The notes beneath the pieces are model-generated. The model saw only the letters and a program-made list of their open reading frames with translations, was not told the DNA's origin and made no database searches. A DNA stretch of 64,000 nucleotides from Tomitella biformata AHU 1821 (GTDB lineage: Bacteria > Actinomycetota > Actinomycetes > Mycobacteriales > Mycobacteriaceae): contig NZ_BAVQ01000002.1 of the NCBI RefSeq assembly GCF_000524475.1, forward strand, positions 62,001 through 126,000, written 5' to 3'. Of this stretch, positions 54,396-64,000 are shown in pieces (position 1 is the stretch's first letter; each line of letters starts with the position of its first letter). The translations under genes were made by a program, and so were the position numbers.

Positions 54396-55280
54396 TCATT
54401 TGGGTTTCAGGGGAGGGCTGGGGCAGAGGCCGAGACGGGGGAATACCGTGGTGGCGTTCCCGGCGAGGACGCCGCTGAGCGTGTCCTCCGACCAGCCGAG
54501 CGCGGCTAGGGCCGCCACGTTGCTCCGGGTGCCGGGCACGCCGGGCCAGTCGGTCCCGAAGATCATTTTCTCCGCGAGACGGGGCAGATTGAACGCCCGG
54601 TAGTACTCCGGGAGCTTCTTGGGGGGCAGTCCGGCCAGGTCCAGCCATACGTTCTTCTTGCTCTGCGCCATGAACGCCGCCGCGTCATACCACCAGCCCC
54701 GGCCGCCATGGGCGAACACGAAGTTCAGATCGGTGAAGTAGTCGATGGCATCCAACAGCAGTTCCGGGTTGCCGAATCTGGTGCGTGAGCCGGGGAAGCT
54801 CGACGTGCCGGAGTGGAAGATCACGGGCAACCCGAGTTCCGCGCAGCGGGCATAAACGGGGTAAAGCTCCTTGTCGCCGGGATCGAAGGCGCCGTGCACC
54901 GGATGCAGCTTCAGTGCCACGGCACCGTGCTCGAGCTGTCGGCCCAGCTCCTCGAGCAGGGGAAAGTGCAGGTGCGGATTGATATTTGCCACCAGGTGGA
55001 AGCGACCCGGGTTGTACTCCAGGATCGGCAGCAGGTGTTCGAACGGTTGGATGCCCGTCGCACGCGGGCTGTACTCGCAGAACAACAGGGCGTGGTCCAC
55101 TCCCTGTCCAGCAAGCAGCGCATCGAAGCGCGTCGGGTCCACCCGACCGTCCTCGTCGTACGCGGAGCGCCAGGACTCCACACCGGAGAACGTGTCAGCC
55201 CATTCCAGCCAGGCGGGCTTGAGCGTGTCCAGACGCGGCGCGTGCACATGCGCGTCAACCACCAATCGACCGTCGATCAC
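54396..55280 (-). CDS. Amidohydrolase-2 family metal-dependent hydrolase/decarboxylase
   Basis: 294 residues, TIM-barrel amidohydrolase: HxH in VDAHVHAP, His in VIFHSGTSS, His in FVFAHGGRGWW and Asp in FGTDWPG. Members include ACMSD-type decarboxylases and lactone hydrolases. First gene of the six-gene operon, under operator D. Its role in benzoate degradation is not known; a lactonase or proofreading hydrolase is possible. Confidence 0.85.
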   Translation of the reverse strand: MIDGRLVVDAHVHAPRLDTLKPAWLEWADTFSGVESWRSAYDEDGRVDPTRFDALLAGQGVDHALLFCEYSPRATGIQPFEHLLPILEYNPGRFHLVANINPHLHFPLLEELGRQLEHGAVALKLHPVHGAFDPGDKELYPVYARCAELGLPVIFHSGTSSFPGSRTRFGNPELLLDAIDYFTDLNFVFAHGGRGWWYDAAAFMAQSKKNVWLDLAGLPPKKLPEYYRAFNLPRLAEKMIFGTDWPGVPGTRSNVAALAALGWSEDTLSGVLAGNATTVFPRLGLCPSPPLKPK

Positions 55281-55334
55281 CTAGACCCACCTTTTTTCGC
55301 CTCGGATTAGAGCAACCTCTCCACTAGCAATGAC

Positions 55335-55371
55335 TCTACAGCAGTGTTGAGTGTCGCGACAGCTTTGTAGA
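55335..55371. promoter_or_regulatory. Operator D: TCTACA-N25-TGTAGA upstream of the amidohydrolase operon
   Basis: Half-sites 55335-55340 and 55366-55371. On the minus strand the proximal half-site reads TGTAGAGT, with TAGAGT in -10 position. The 301-bp gap around it also holds a parS-like site and no gene. Confidence 0.75.
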
Positions 55372-55546
55372 GTGTCAATGCGCCGGACTTTTGCTCGGGA
55401 ACTCCCCGCCGCCCGCACGACCCGGCTCATGTTCCCACCTGATGTCACAGTGACGTTTCGACCCGCCATGTCCGGTAGTTCCGAATCGCGCCGAAATATC
55501 GATCCGTGACGAATGGGGCGTCTGGCCGCTGCGCAGCGAAGGTGAA

Positions 55547-55562
55547 TGTTCCACGTGAAACA
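55547..55562. promoter_or_regulatory. parS-like ParB binding site
   Basis: TGTTCCACGTGAAACA, identical to the site at 31609 and embedded in a longer imperfect palindrome (GAATGTT...AACATTC type flanks). Confidence 0.88.
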
Positions 55563-55581
55563 TTCACACCGCGCGCAGCCC

Positions 55582-56085
55582 CTACTCGGGGCGGATGGCG
55601 ATCATGTTCATCGCGCGGAGCGAGAGCACCTTCGTGTGACCTGAATTGAACATCTCGCCGGTAGTCGTGACGATCCCCCGATCCGGCTTCGAGTTCGAGA
55701 GCCTCTTGCCCTCCACCGTGATCCGCACCCACAGTCGATCGCCTGGCCGCACTGGCGCAGTCCAGCGCAACTCGTCGATGCCGGGTGAGGCGAGAGACCC
55801 GACAGCCGTCAGATAGTGGTCCACGAAGATGCGCATGAAGATCGACGCGGTCTGCCAGCCGGACGCGATCAGCCCCTTGAACGGCCCATCCTCTGCCGTG
55901 CCGGGATTGGTGTGGATCGACTGCGGATCATAGATGTTCGCATAGTGCACGATTTGCGCTTCCGTCACCTCCACGTGGCCGTACTCGTAGACGGCACCCA
56001 CGCGGTAGTCCTCGAACCAGCGATCATCGATAGGGCAATCGAAGTTTTCCGTCCCAATGCGAACGGTGCTCAGGTCATAGTCCAT
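55582..56085 (-). CDS. MaoC-like dehydratase
   Basis: 167 residues, single hot-dog fold. The hydratase-2 motif is seen as VHYANIYDPQSIHTNP (catalytic Asp and His), followed by ASGWQTASIFMRIF. It hydrates enoyl-CoA with R-specificity or acts on oxepin-type intermediates. It lies between the box block and gyrB, without a TCTACA operator of its own. It could supply the hydratase half missing from the PaaZ-like dehydrogenase, or R-3-hydroxyacyl-CoA for PHA synthase. Confidence 0.88.
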   Translation of the reverse strand: MDYDLSTVRIGTENFDCPIDDRWFEDYRVGAVYEYGHVEVTEAQIVHYANIYDPQSIHTNPGTAEDGPFKGLIASGWQTASIFMRIFVDHYLTAVGSLASPGIDELRWTAPVRPGDRLWVRITVEGKRLSNSKPDRGIVTTTGEMFNSGHTKVLSLRAMNMIAIRPE

Positions 56086-56145
56086 ATGGAAAGACTATGC
56101 ACCCAAGCACCGTTGCGCTGGAGGATCAGTTACACGCCCAAGCGA

Positions 56146-58308
<2,163 letters not shown>

Positions 58309-58438
58309 CTACTGCCATGCCCGGGTCACGGTGCCACTAAGACCGTCCTGACACGCCCACAGCCGCCTCAAAGGCTCGCGGGTAGAGAAGCGAGGACCAG
58401 AACTGACGCCACCGAAATCTGAGCCGCGCTGCGCGGGG

Positions 58439-58963
58439 CTACCCGTAGGTGTCGCGCGGGCCACGGCCGGAGATGTGATGATCACCGAACTTCCAACTGG
58501 GTGCCTTGGGCCCGTGGATGCGGACCTGCTTCACGACGCCATGCCCCACGGACTTCGCGATTTTCGCGATGATCGTGGACTGCATGAGCCGCAACTGCGT
58601 GGCCCAGGCCGTGGACTCCGCGGTGATGTAGAGGATGTTCTCTTTGATCTCCGTGGGCGTCGCATGGTCCGCGATGTCCGCGCCGACCACCTCCTCCCAC
58701 AGCCCCAGCACCTTGCCCTCGGCGACGTGCGGGGTCCAGCCGCGGCGCTTGGCTATCGATGCGGTCACGGAGCCGAAAGCCTGCGGATCGCGCGCGTCCG
58801 GGCCAGATCCCGACCAGCGCCGGCGGCTCGTGGAATTGCCACGCTTGGGCGAGGCCTTGCCCTGGCCCACCGATTTGCCCTTGGCGAGGGCGTTGGCACG
58901 TGCCTCCTCGAGTGCCCGACGCGCCAGGTCGTAGCCGCGTTCGGGCTCTTTCTCGTCAGTCAT
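58439..58963 (-). CDS. DUF721/DciA-family protein
   Basis: 174 residues. Charged N terminus, then the DUF721 domain from about residue 70 (ASIAKRRGWTPHVAEGKVLGLWEEVVGADIADHATPTEIKENILYITAESTAWATQLRLMQSTIIAKIA), a KH-like fold. DciA assists loading of the replicative helicase in most bacteria. It overlaps recF by eight bases. Corresponds to Rv0004 in the same order. Confidence 0.9.
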   Translation of the reverse strand: MTDEKEPERGYDLARRALEEARANALAKGKSVGQGKASPKRGNSTSRRRWSGSGPDARDPQAFGSVTASIAKRRGWTPHVAEGKVLGLWEEVVGADIADHATPTEIKENILYITAESTAWATQLRLMQSTIIAKIAKSVGHGVVKQVRIHGPKAPSWKFGDHHISGRGPRDTYG

Positions 58964-60218
58964 CCGCCGACCTCCTATCCCTATCGATGCTCGCGGAATT
59001 CACTGTGGCCGTGACCGACCCCGGTGGATCTGAGCTCATGCTGGAAACCCGCTGGCCGTCCCGGTCGCTGATCTCCACATACAGTCTGCGCGCGTGCAGC
59101 TCCGCCGGCACGTCCTCGGGGACTGCGGCGGTGATCAACACCTGCTCCGTGTGGGCGGCGACCGCCGCCAGCGCGCTGCGCCGCTGCCGGTCGAGCTCGG
59201 CGAAGACGTCGTCGAGCATCAGCACCGGGTCCGTGCCGTCCTCACGCAACAGGCTCAGACTGGCCAAGCGCAGCGCGAGGGCATAGGCCCACGACTCGCC
59301 GTGGCTGGCATAACCCTTGACAGGGTGCTGGCCCAGACGCAACTCCAGCTCATCGCGGTGCGGCCCGACGAGGCACACGCCGCGGGCGATCTCCCGGTCG
59401 CGGACCCGTGCCAGCTCGGCCATAAACGCAGCCTCTAAGAGGTCGATGTCGGCCGGGCCGGTGTGGTCGTTGACGTCCTGGTACTGCGGTGGCATGGACT
59501 CGCCCAGGCTGCAGCGGTAGTTGATCGCCGCGTGCTGGGACTCGGGCGCCACGTCCGCATAGGCGGCCGAGATATGGGGCGCCAACTGCGCCAATAGGTC
59601 CAGCCTGGTCGCAATCAGCTCGGCGCCGAAGCGCGCGAGGTTGCCATCCCACACCTCCAGCGTCGCCAACGCGCTCGCTGCGTCCGAGGAATTTCCCCGC
59701 CGCATGGACGGCCCCGCAGTCTTCAGCAGCGCGGAACGTTGACGCAAAACCTTGTCATAGTCCGCCCGCACGCCCGCCATTCGCGGCCACCGGGTCGTGA
59801 GCAACTCATCCATGAAACGGCGCCGATCGCTTGGGTCCCCGCGTACCAGCGAGAGATCCTCAGGCGCGAACAACACGGTCTGGACGATGCCGAGGATCTC
59901 CCGGGTGCGGCGCACCGGCGTGCGGTTGATCCCGCCCCGGTTCGCCTTCCCCGGCACCAATGCCAGGTTCACGCTGAGTTCGCGACCCTCGTTGACGGCG
60001 GTCGCGGCGATCCGGGCGCCCTCGGCGCCCGCTCTGATCAGGGGCTGGTCGGAGGAGACGCGATGCGAGGTGAGCGTGGAGAGATAGTTCAACGCCTCGA
60101 GCACGTTTGTCTTCCCCCGCCCGTTGGCGCCGAGCAAAACGGTGACGCCGGGCTCTAGGTCGACGGTCAAAGACTCCCAGGAGCGGAAATCGTGCAGTTG
60201 GACTTGCCGGACAAACAC
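58956..60218 (-). CDS. recF: DNA replication and repair protein RecF
   Basis: 420 residues. Walker A GANGRGKTNVLEAL, signature region KGYASHGESWAYALALRLASLSLL, Walker B DPVLMLDDVFAELDRQRR. RecF loads RecA at gaps with RecO and RecR. GTG 60218 begins seven bases after the dnaN stop. The C terminus is somewhat longer than in M. tuberculosis (EISDRDGQRVSSMSSDPPGS). Confidence 0.96.
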   Translation of the reverse strand: MFVRQVQLHDFRSWESLTVDLEPGVTVLLGANGRGKTNVLEALNYLSTLTSHRVSSDQPLIRAGAEGARIAATAVNEGRELSVNLALVPGKANRGGINRTPVRRTREILGIVQTVLFAPEDLSLVRGDPSDRRRFMDELLTTRWPRMAGVRADYDKVLRQRSALLKTAGPSMRRGNSSDAASALATLEVWDGNLARFGAELIATRLDLLAQLAPHISAAYADVAPESQHAAINYRCSLGESMPPQYQDVNDHTGPADIDLLEAAFMAELARVRDREIARGVCLVGPHRDELELRLGQHPVKGYASHGESWAYALALRLASLSLLREDGTDPVLMLDDVFAELDRQRRSALAAVAAHTEQVLITAAVPEDVPAELHARRLYVEISDRDGQRVSSMSSDPPGSVTATVNSASIDRDRRSADD

Positions 60219-60225
60219 GTGTGCA

Positions 60226-61413
60226 TCAGCCCGGCAGTCGGACGGGCATCAGCAGGTAGGTGTAGTCGCCGTCCGAGGCCGGGTAGGTGCCGGACTCGTT
60301 GGCGGCCGGCAATTCCTCCGCCACGGTGGGGCACAGCACGGCGGGCCGGCTGGGGCTGGTGAAGCCGAACTGGACCTTGCTGGTGTGCAAGGCGCCGAGT
60401 CCTTCGAGGAGATATCCGGGGTTGAACGCGATGGTCAGCGGCTCGCCCTGGAACTCCGCCATCAATGCTTCCTCTGCGCGGCCGGCATCGTCGCCGCCGG
60501 CGGACATGAGCAGTCCCTCATCAGAGAACTGCATGCGGACCTGGGCGCCTCGCTCGGCGACGAGGGCGACACGCTTGATGGCGTCGACCAGTGGGCCGAT
60601 CTCGACTGCCGCGAGGGCGGTGTGCTCGGTCGGCAGCAGCTGCCGAAACTTGGGAAATTCAGCGTCGAGCAGGCGCGTTGTGGTTTGACGGGCGCTGCCG
60701 ACAATGCCAAGGAGGCCCTCGGAGGCGACATTGGCGCCGTTGCCCATAGAGAGCTCGATCGGTCCGGCGGCACTGCCAGCCATGGTCTTCGCGGCTTCGG
60801 ACAGGGTGCGAGCCGGGACCAAGATGGCCGCCTCCACCGTGGAGTCCGCGGGGTTCCATTCGAGCTCGCGGACGGCCAGCCGGAACCTGTCGGTGGCGGC
60901 CATGACAATTTTGCTGCCCTCGATCTCCACCCGGATTCCGGTGAGCATCGGCAACGTGTCGTCCTTGCCCGCTGCGACCGCGACCTGCGTGATCGCCTCA
61001 CCGAATTTGTCGGCAGGCAGCGATCCGGTCTGCGCGGGCGCCGAGGGCAGCTGCGGGTAGTCCTCAACCGGCATCGTCGGCAGGGAGAACTTCGCACTGC
61101 CACCGGTGATCGCGAGGCGGGTGCCATCGAATGACACGTCAACGGGCTTGGCAGGCAACGATTTGGTGATGTCCGCGAGAAGTCGTCCGGAGACCAGAAT
61201 CGACCCGGGTTCATTGACCTCGGCGGAGATCTGCATGCGTGCGGAGGTCTCGTAGTCGAAGCCGGAGACGGTGACGGTGTCTTCCGAGGCCTCGATCAGG
61301 ACGCCGCTGAGGACGGGGGTGGTGGGGCGGGCCGGAAGGCTGCGCGCGACCCATGCCACCGCGTCTGCGAAATCTTCCCGGGAAACGCGAAACCTCATGC
61401 CTGCAAGCTCCAT
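60226..61413 (-). CDS. dnaN: DNA polymerase III beta sliding clamp
   Basis: 395 residues. Family sequences: [76 protein letters not shown] and the C-terminal [10 protein letters not shown] that forms the partner-binding groove. I start at ATG 61413 (AAGGA upstream); a second ATG at 61398 with GGAG nine bases before it is equally possible. It heads the dnaN-recF-DUF721-gyrB group. Confidence 0.97.
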   Translation of the reverse strand: MELAGMRFRVSREDFADAVAWVARSLPARPTTPVLSGVLIEASEDTVTVSGFDYETSARMQISAEVNEPGSILVSGRLLADITKSLPAKPVDVSFDGTRLAITGGSAKFSLPTMPVEDYPQLPSAPAQTGSLPADKFGEAITQVAVAAGKDDTLPMLTGIRVEIEGSKIVMAATDRFRLAVRELEWNPADSTVEAAILVPARTLSEAAKTMAGSAAGPIELSMGNGANVASEGLLGIVGSARQTTTRLLDAEFPKFRQLLPTEHTALAAVEIGPLVDAIKRVALVAERGAQVRMQFSDEGLLMSAGGDDAGRAEEALMAEFQGEPLTIAFNPGYLLEGLGALHTSKVQFGFTSPSRPAVLCPTVAEELPAANESGTYPASDGDYTYLLMPVRLPG

Positions 61414-61629
61414 CGGTCCCGGGGGTCCTTCCAGTGATGTCGGTGCCGTGCTCCAACGAAAGGAGCTGCATCCGAGATGTCGATCGGTGTCAGCCAGCGT
61501 AACTGGTGCCGGCTGATGCCTGCTCGTCCACCGTAAGGCTTCGAGGGGCTTCCGTAAAGCTGGATCCTCGGACTTGGCGCTGGTCTGAGCCGGTGGGGCC
61601 GGGGCGGCAGCGGAACTTTCCCCACAGGC

Positions 61630-61850
61630 TCTTTTAAAAGATGTTCTTAAGGGATGTAAACAGAAGCAGTAATAGCTCCTGTGCAACTTGTTAGCCGACC
61701 GTCTCCCACGCTGGTCGCGATGCGTATCCGGTTGTGGACGGTTGGTATGACAGTTTTGGGCCATCTGGGGACAGTTGGGGAGAGTCAGAAGTTGTTCACG
61801 GCTTGTCCCCAGTTTTCCCGACTTGTCCACATAGTTATGCACAGATGTGG
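61630..61850. other. oriC: Origin of replication (oriC) candidate
   Basis: The dnaN-dnaA gap of 689 bp has DnaA-box-like 9-mers TGTGGACGG (61733), TGGGGACAG (61766), TTGTTCACG (61792), TTGTCCCCA (61803), TTGTCCACA (61823, perfect) and TTATGCACA (61835). The AT-rich stretch 61630-61676 (CTTTTAAAAGATGTTCTTAA) could be the unwinding element. Location and content match actinobacterial oriC. Confidence 0.85.
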
Positions 61851-61988
61851 AATCTCTGCTCAGGAGTCACACGCGTCCCAAAAATTGTTGGCGTCGAGGC
61901 GGGCAAATCACCGCGATCTCCGTGAATCGGTCGACTTTGGGCTGGGAACGGGTAGCTGGCGGAGAGCGGCCCGGGGTCTTCACTAGTG

Positions 61989-62028
61989 CGCAGAGGGGCA
62001 GCTGAGAGGTGTCAGCTGCCCCTCTGCG
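61989..62028. terminator. Hairpin between oriC and dnaA
   Basis: A perfect 17-bp stem: left arm 61989-62005 (core GCAGAGGGGCAGCTGA), six-base loop, right arm 62012-62028. First of two tandem hairpins. Confidence 0.72.
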
Positions 62029-62037
62029 TCAGACAAA

Positions 62038-62075
62038 AGAAGCGGCATCCCGACCGTCGTCGGGATGCCGCTTCT
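62038..62075 (-). terminator. dnaA terminator
   Basis: Perfect 17-bp stem AGAAGCGGCATCCCGAC / GTCGGGATGCCGCTTCT with a four-base loop, 27 bp after the dnaA stop. On the minus strand it is followed by TCTTTTGTCT. Confidence 0.88.
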
Positions 62076-62102
62076 CCATGCGTTCGTGGCAGATACTACA
62101 TA

Positions 62103-63689
62103 TCAGGGCTTGGAACGCTGCTTGATGCGTGCAGTGAGCTCCTGGACCTGGTCGTAGACCTTCCTACGCTCCGTCATCTGCTCGCGGATCTTCTTATCGG
62201 CGTACATGACCGTGGTGTGGTCGCGGCCGAACTGCTGCCCGATCTTGGGCAGCGATAGATCCGTTAGCTCACGGCAGAGGTAGAGGGCGATCTGACGGGC
62301 GCCCGCGATGGCACGGGTGCGTCCGGGCCCACAGAGCTCGTCGATGCTGGTGTCGAAGTACTCGGCGGTGACCGCCATGATCGTGGCCGCAGAGATCTCA
62401 ATCGTCGACGAGTCCGGCGCGAGATCGCGCAAGACCACCTCGGCCAGTTTCAGATCGAGCGCCTGCTTGTTGAGCGAGGCGAATGCGGTCACCCGGATCA
62501 AGGCGCCCTCGAGCTCGCGAATGTTGCGCTCGATCCTGCTCGCGATCAGCTCCAGGACGCTGTACGGGACGTCGATCTTTTCCATCTGAGCCTTTTTGGA
62601 CAAGATGGCGATGCGGGTCTCGAGGTCCGGCGGCTGCACGTCGGCGATCAGGCCCCACTCGAAACGGGTGCGCAGTCGGTCCTCCAGCGTTCCCATCGCC
62701 TTCGGGGGGCGATCGGAGGTGATGAAGATCTGCTTATCGTGGTTGTGCAGGGCCTCGAAGGTGTGGAAGAACTCCTCCTGAGTGCTCTCCTTGCCCTCGA
62801 TGAACTGGATGTCATCGACCAACAGCACATCGGCATCGCGGTAGCGGCGCTTGAACTCCTCTTTGCGCTTGTCGCGGATGCTGTTGATGAAGTCGTTCGT
62901 GAACTCCTCCGTCGACACGTACTTGACCCGCAGCCCCGGGAACAGGCGCTTCGCGTAGTGGCCCGTCGCATGCAGCAAATGTGTCTTGCCTAGTCCGGAC
63001 TCCCCCCAGATGAACAAGGGGTTGTAGGCGCGCGCCGGCGCCTCGGCAACCGCGACCGCCGCCGCATGGGGGAAACGGTTGGACGGGCCGGTGACGAAGG
63101 TCTCGAACGTGTACTTCTTGTTCAGGCCCGCGCCCTTGCCCTTATCGCCCGGATTGTGCGGCGCCGGGGTGTTGAACCGGGGCGGCCAGGAGCGGTCCAG
63201 GCTCTCGCGAGCCTCCCTCTCCTCCTCGAGCAGGTCGGAGTCCTTGCGAGCATCCTCGCCATAAGGGTCTCCGTACGTGTCGGGGGCCGGACGGGACGGG
63301 GACTGATGCTGGCCGGAGTCCGTGGGCGTCGCCTCATCGGCGTCGGTGGACCCTGTTTTTCTCAACTGCCCTGCCTCATCCTGATCGTTCGCCTCGATGC
63401 GGACGGCGATCTCGATCGGCTGGTTGAGATGGCGCTGGAGGGATTCGGTGATGGGGGTGCGGAGCACTCGTTCGATGGCGTCTCGGGCGAAACTCGAGGG
63501 CGCGGACAACAACGCGAAGCCACCGGCCAAGGTGATGGGGCGGGCCAGCAGCAGCCATGCTCGTTGCTGGCGGGTCAGGGGCAGAGTCCCAGTTCCGTCA
63601 GGGGACGAAGACGCCTCGCTAGCAGGACTTGTCAGTTCCGCGACCACGAGTGGCCAGACCCGTGACAACACGTCGGGATTACTATCCAC
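62103..63689 (-). CDS. dnaA: Chromosomal replication initiator protein DnaA
   Basis: 528 residues. Domain I occupies about residues 1-105; domain II (105-190) is long, acidic and disordered, as in other actinobacteria. Domain III is the AAA+ ATPase with Walker [10 protein letters not shown] (229-237), Walker [10 protein letters not shown] and sensor segments [24 protein letters not shown]. Domain IV ends with the DNA-binding signature [20 protein letters not shown] 63689 is the start. It binds DnaA boxes at oriC and possibly at 2.4 kb. Confidence 0.98.
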   Translation of the reverse strand: MDSNPDVLSRVWPLVVAELTSPASEASSSPDGTGTLPLTRQQRAWLLLARPITLAGGFALLSAPSSFARDAIERVLRTPITESLQRHLNQPIEIAVRIEANDQDEAGQLRKTGSTDADEATPTDSGQHQSPSRPAPDTYGDPYGEDARKDSDLLEEEREARESLDRSWPPRFNTPAPHNPGDKGKGAGLNKKYTFETFVTGPSNRFPHAAAVAVAEAPARAYNPLFIWGESGLGKTHLLHATGHYAKRLFPGLRVKYVSTEEFTNDFINSIRDKRKEEFKRRYRDADVLLVDDIQFIEGKESTQEEFFHTFEALHNHDKQIFITSDRPPKAMGTLEDRLRTRFEWGLIADVQPPDLETRIAILSKKAQMEKIDVPYSVLELIASRIERNIRELEGALIRVTAFASLNKQALDLKLAEVVLRDLAPDSSTIEISAATIMAVTAEYFDTSIDELCGPGRTRAIAGARQIALYLCRELTDLSLPKIGQQFGRDHTTVMYADKKIREQMTERRKVYDQVQELTARIKQRSKP

Positions 63690-63781
63690 GCGGCTTCTGC
63701 CTCTCCAGCTTTCCTATCTCGAGCTGCGGAAACGATGGTCCTCCGCAGGGCTTTTTCAGGGGTATTCCTGTCTCCACACGA

Positions 63782-63801
63782 TTATCCCCAGCTGTGGACA
63801 A
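63782..63801. promoter_or_regulatory. DnaA boxes in the dnaA upstream region
   Basis: TTATCCCCA (63782-63790) and TGTGGACAA (63793-63801, perfect box on the minus strand) lie back to back about 95-110 bp upstream of dnaA, consistent with autoregulation. The remaining sequence to 64000 shows no gene; rpmH should lie beyond the edge. Confidence 0.78.
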
Positions 63802-64000
63802 GTCTGGCCTACCCGTTTTGCGGGCAGACCAGGACCCCATTTTGAGCGCGCTCGGGTGTGCCAGGCTGTTGGGCCGCGGCATCATCCGAGTGCCCCAGTG
63901 ACGAGGGCGGTCCATACTGTTGGGCCGAACGCTAACAAGGATGGCGTCGGTCTGCAATCGGGGCAAGCACAGTATTCTGAGGTTCTCAAGGATCTCGGGT

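Overview
The window is an origin-proximal segment of a high-GC actinobacterial chromosome, most likely a mycolic-acid bacterium (order Mycobacteriales; genus not resolved). The backbone genes are those that flank oriC in Mycobacterium, read here in reverse: dnaA, dnaN, recF, a DUF721/DciA gene, gyrB, gyrA, a DUF3566 gene, tRNA-Ile, a DLW-39 micro-ORF, tRNA-Ala, ppiA, a PH-domain gene (Rv0010c-like), crgA, a DUF881 gene, trpG/pabA and the PASTA end of pknB. oriC, with DnaA boxes and an AT-rich segment, lies between dnaN and dnaA. Three parS-like 16-mers lie between gyrA and gyrB.

The backbone is split by three accessory blocks. Block 1 (about 3.0-13.0 kb) holds a TRAP transporter (dctPQM), a crotonase, an IclR regulator, two acyl-CoA dehydrogenases, an MFS permease and a class III CoA-transferase. 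It looks like an uptake and CoA-linked degradation module for an unidentified organic acid. Block 2 (about 14.5-26.2 kb) holds mscL, an acetoacetate-decarboxylase-like gene with a DrrAB-type ABC exporter, two small secreted proteins, an alkylation-repair operon (two MGMT genes, an ECF sigma factor, a Tag glycosylase), an FAD oxidoreductase, an ArsR-SRPBCC fusion and bluB.

Block 3 (31.5-56.1 kb) separates gyrA from gyrB, which are normally adjacent. It encodes the aerobic benzoyl-CoA (box) pathway: benzoate-CoA ligase, BoxB epoxidase, a ferredoxin and ferredoxin reductase in place of BoxA, BoxC, a BoxD/PaaZ-type aldehyde dehydrogenase, crotonase, 3-hydroxyacyl-CoA dehydrogenase, and a PaaX-family regulator. 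A PHA module is embedded in it (alcohol dehydrogenases, PHA synthase, XRE regulator, phasin-like protein). Four promoters in this block share an inverted repeat, TCTACA-N25/26-TGTAGA, which I propose is the PaaX-family operator tying the box regulon together.

Other notable items are a 426-residue endonuclease-containing intein at the catalytic tyrosine of GyrA, a dense DnaA-box-like cluster between crgA and the PH-domain gene about 59 kb from oriC, a perfect 56-bp palindrome behind the phasin gene, and the remains of a Phd/RelE toxin-antitoxin pair. Most functional calls rest on recognition of protein families and motifs; no database search was possible.
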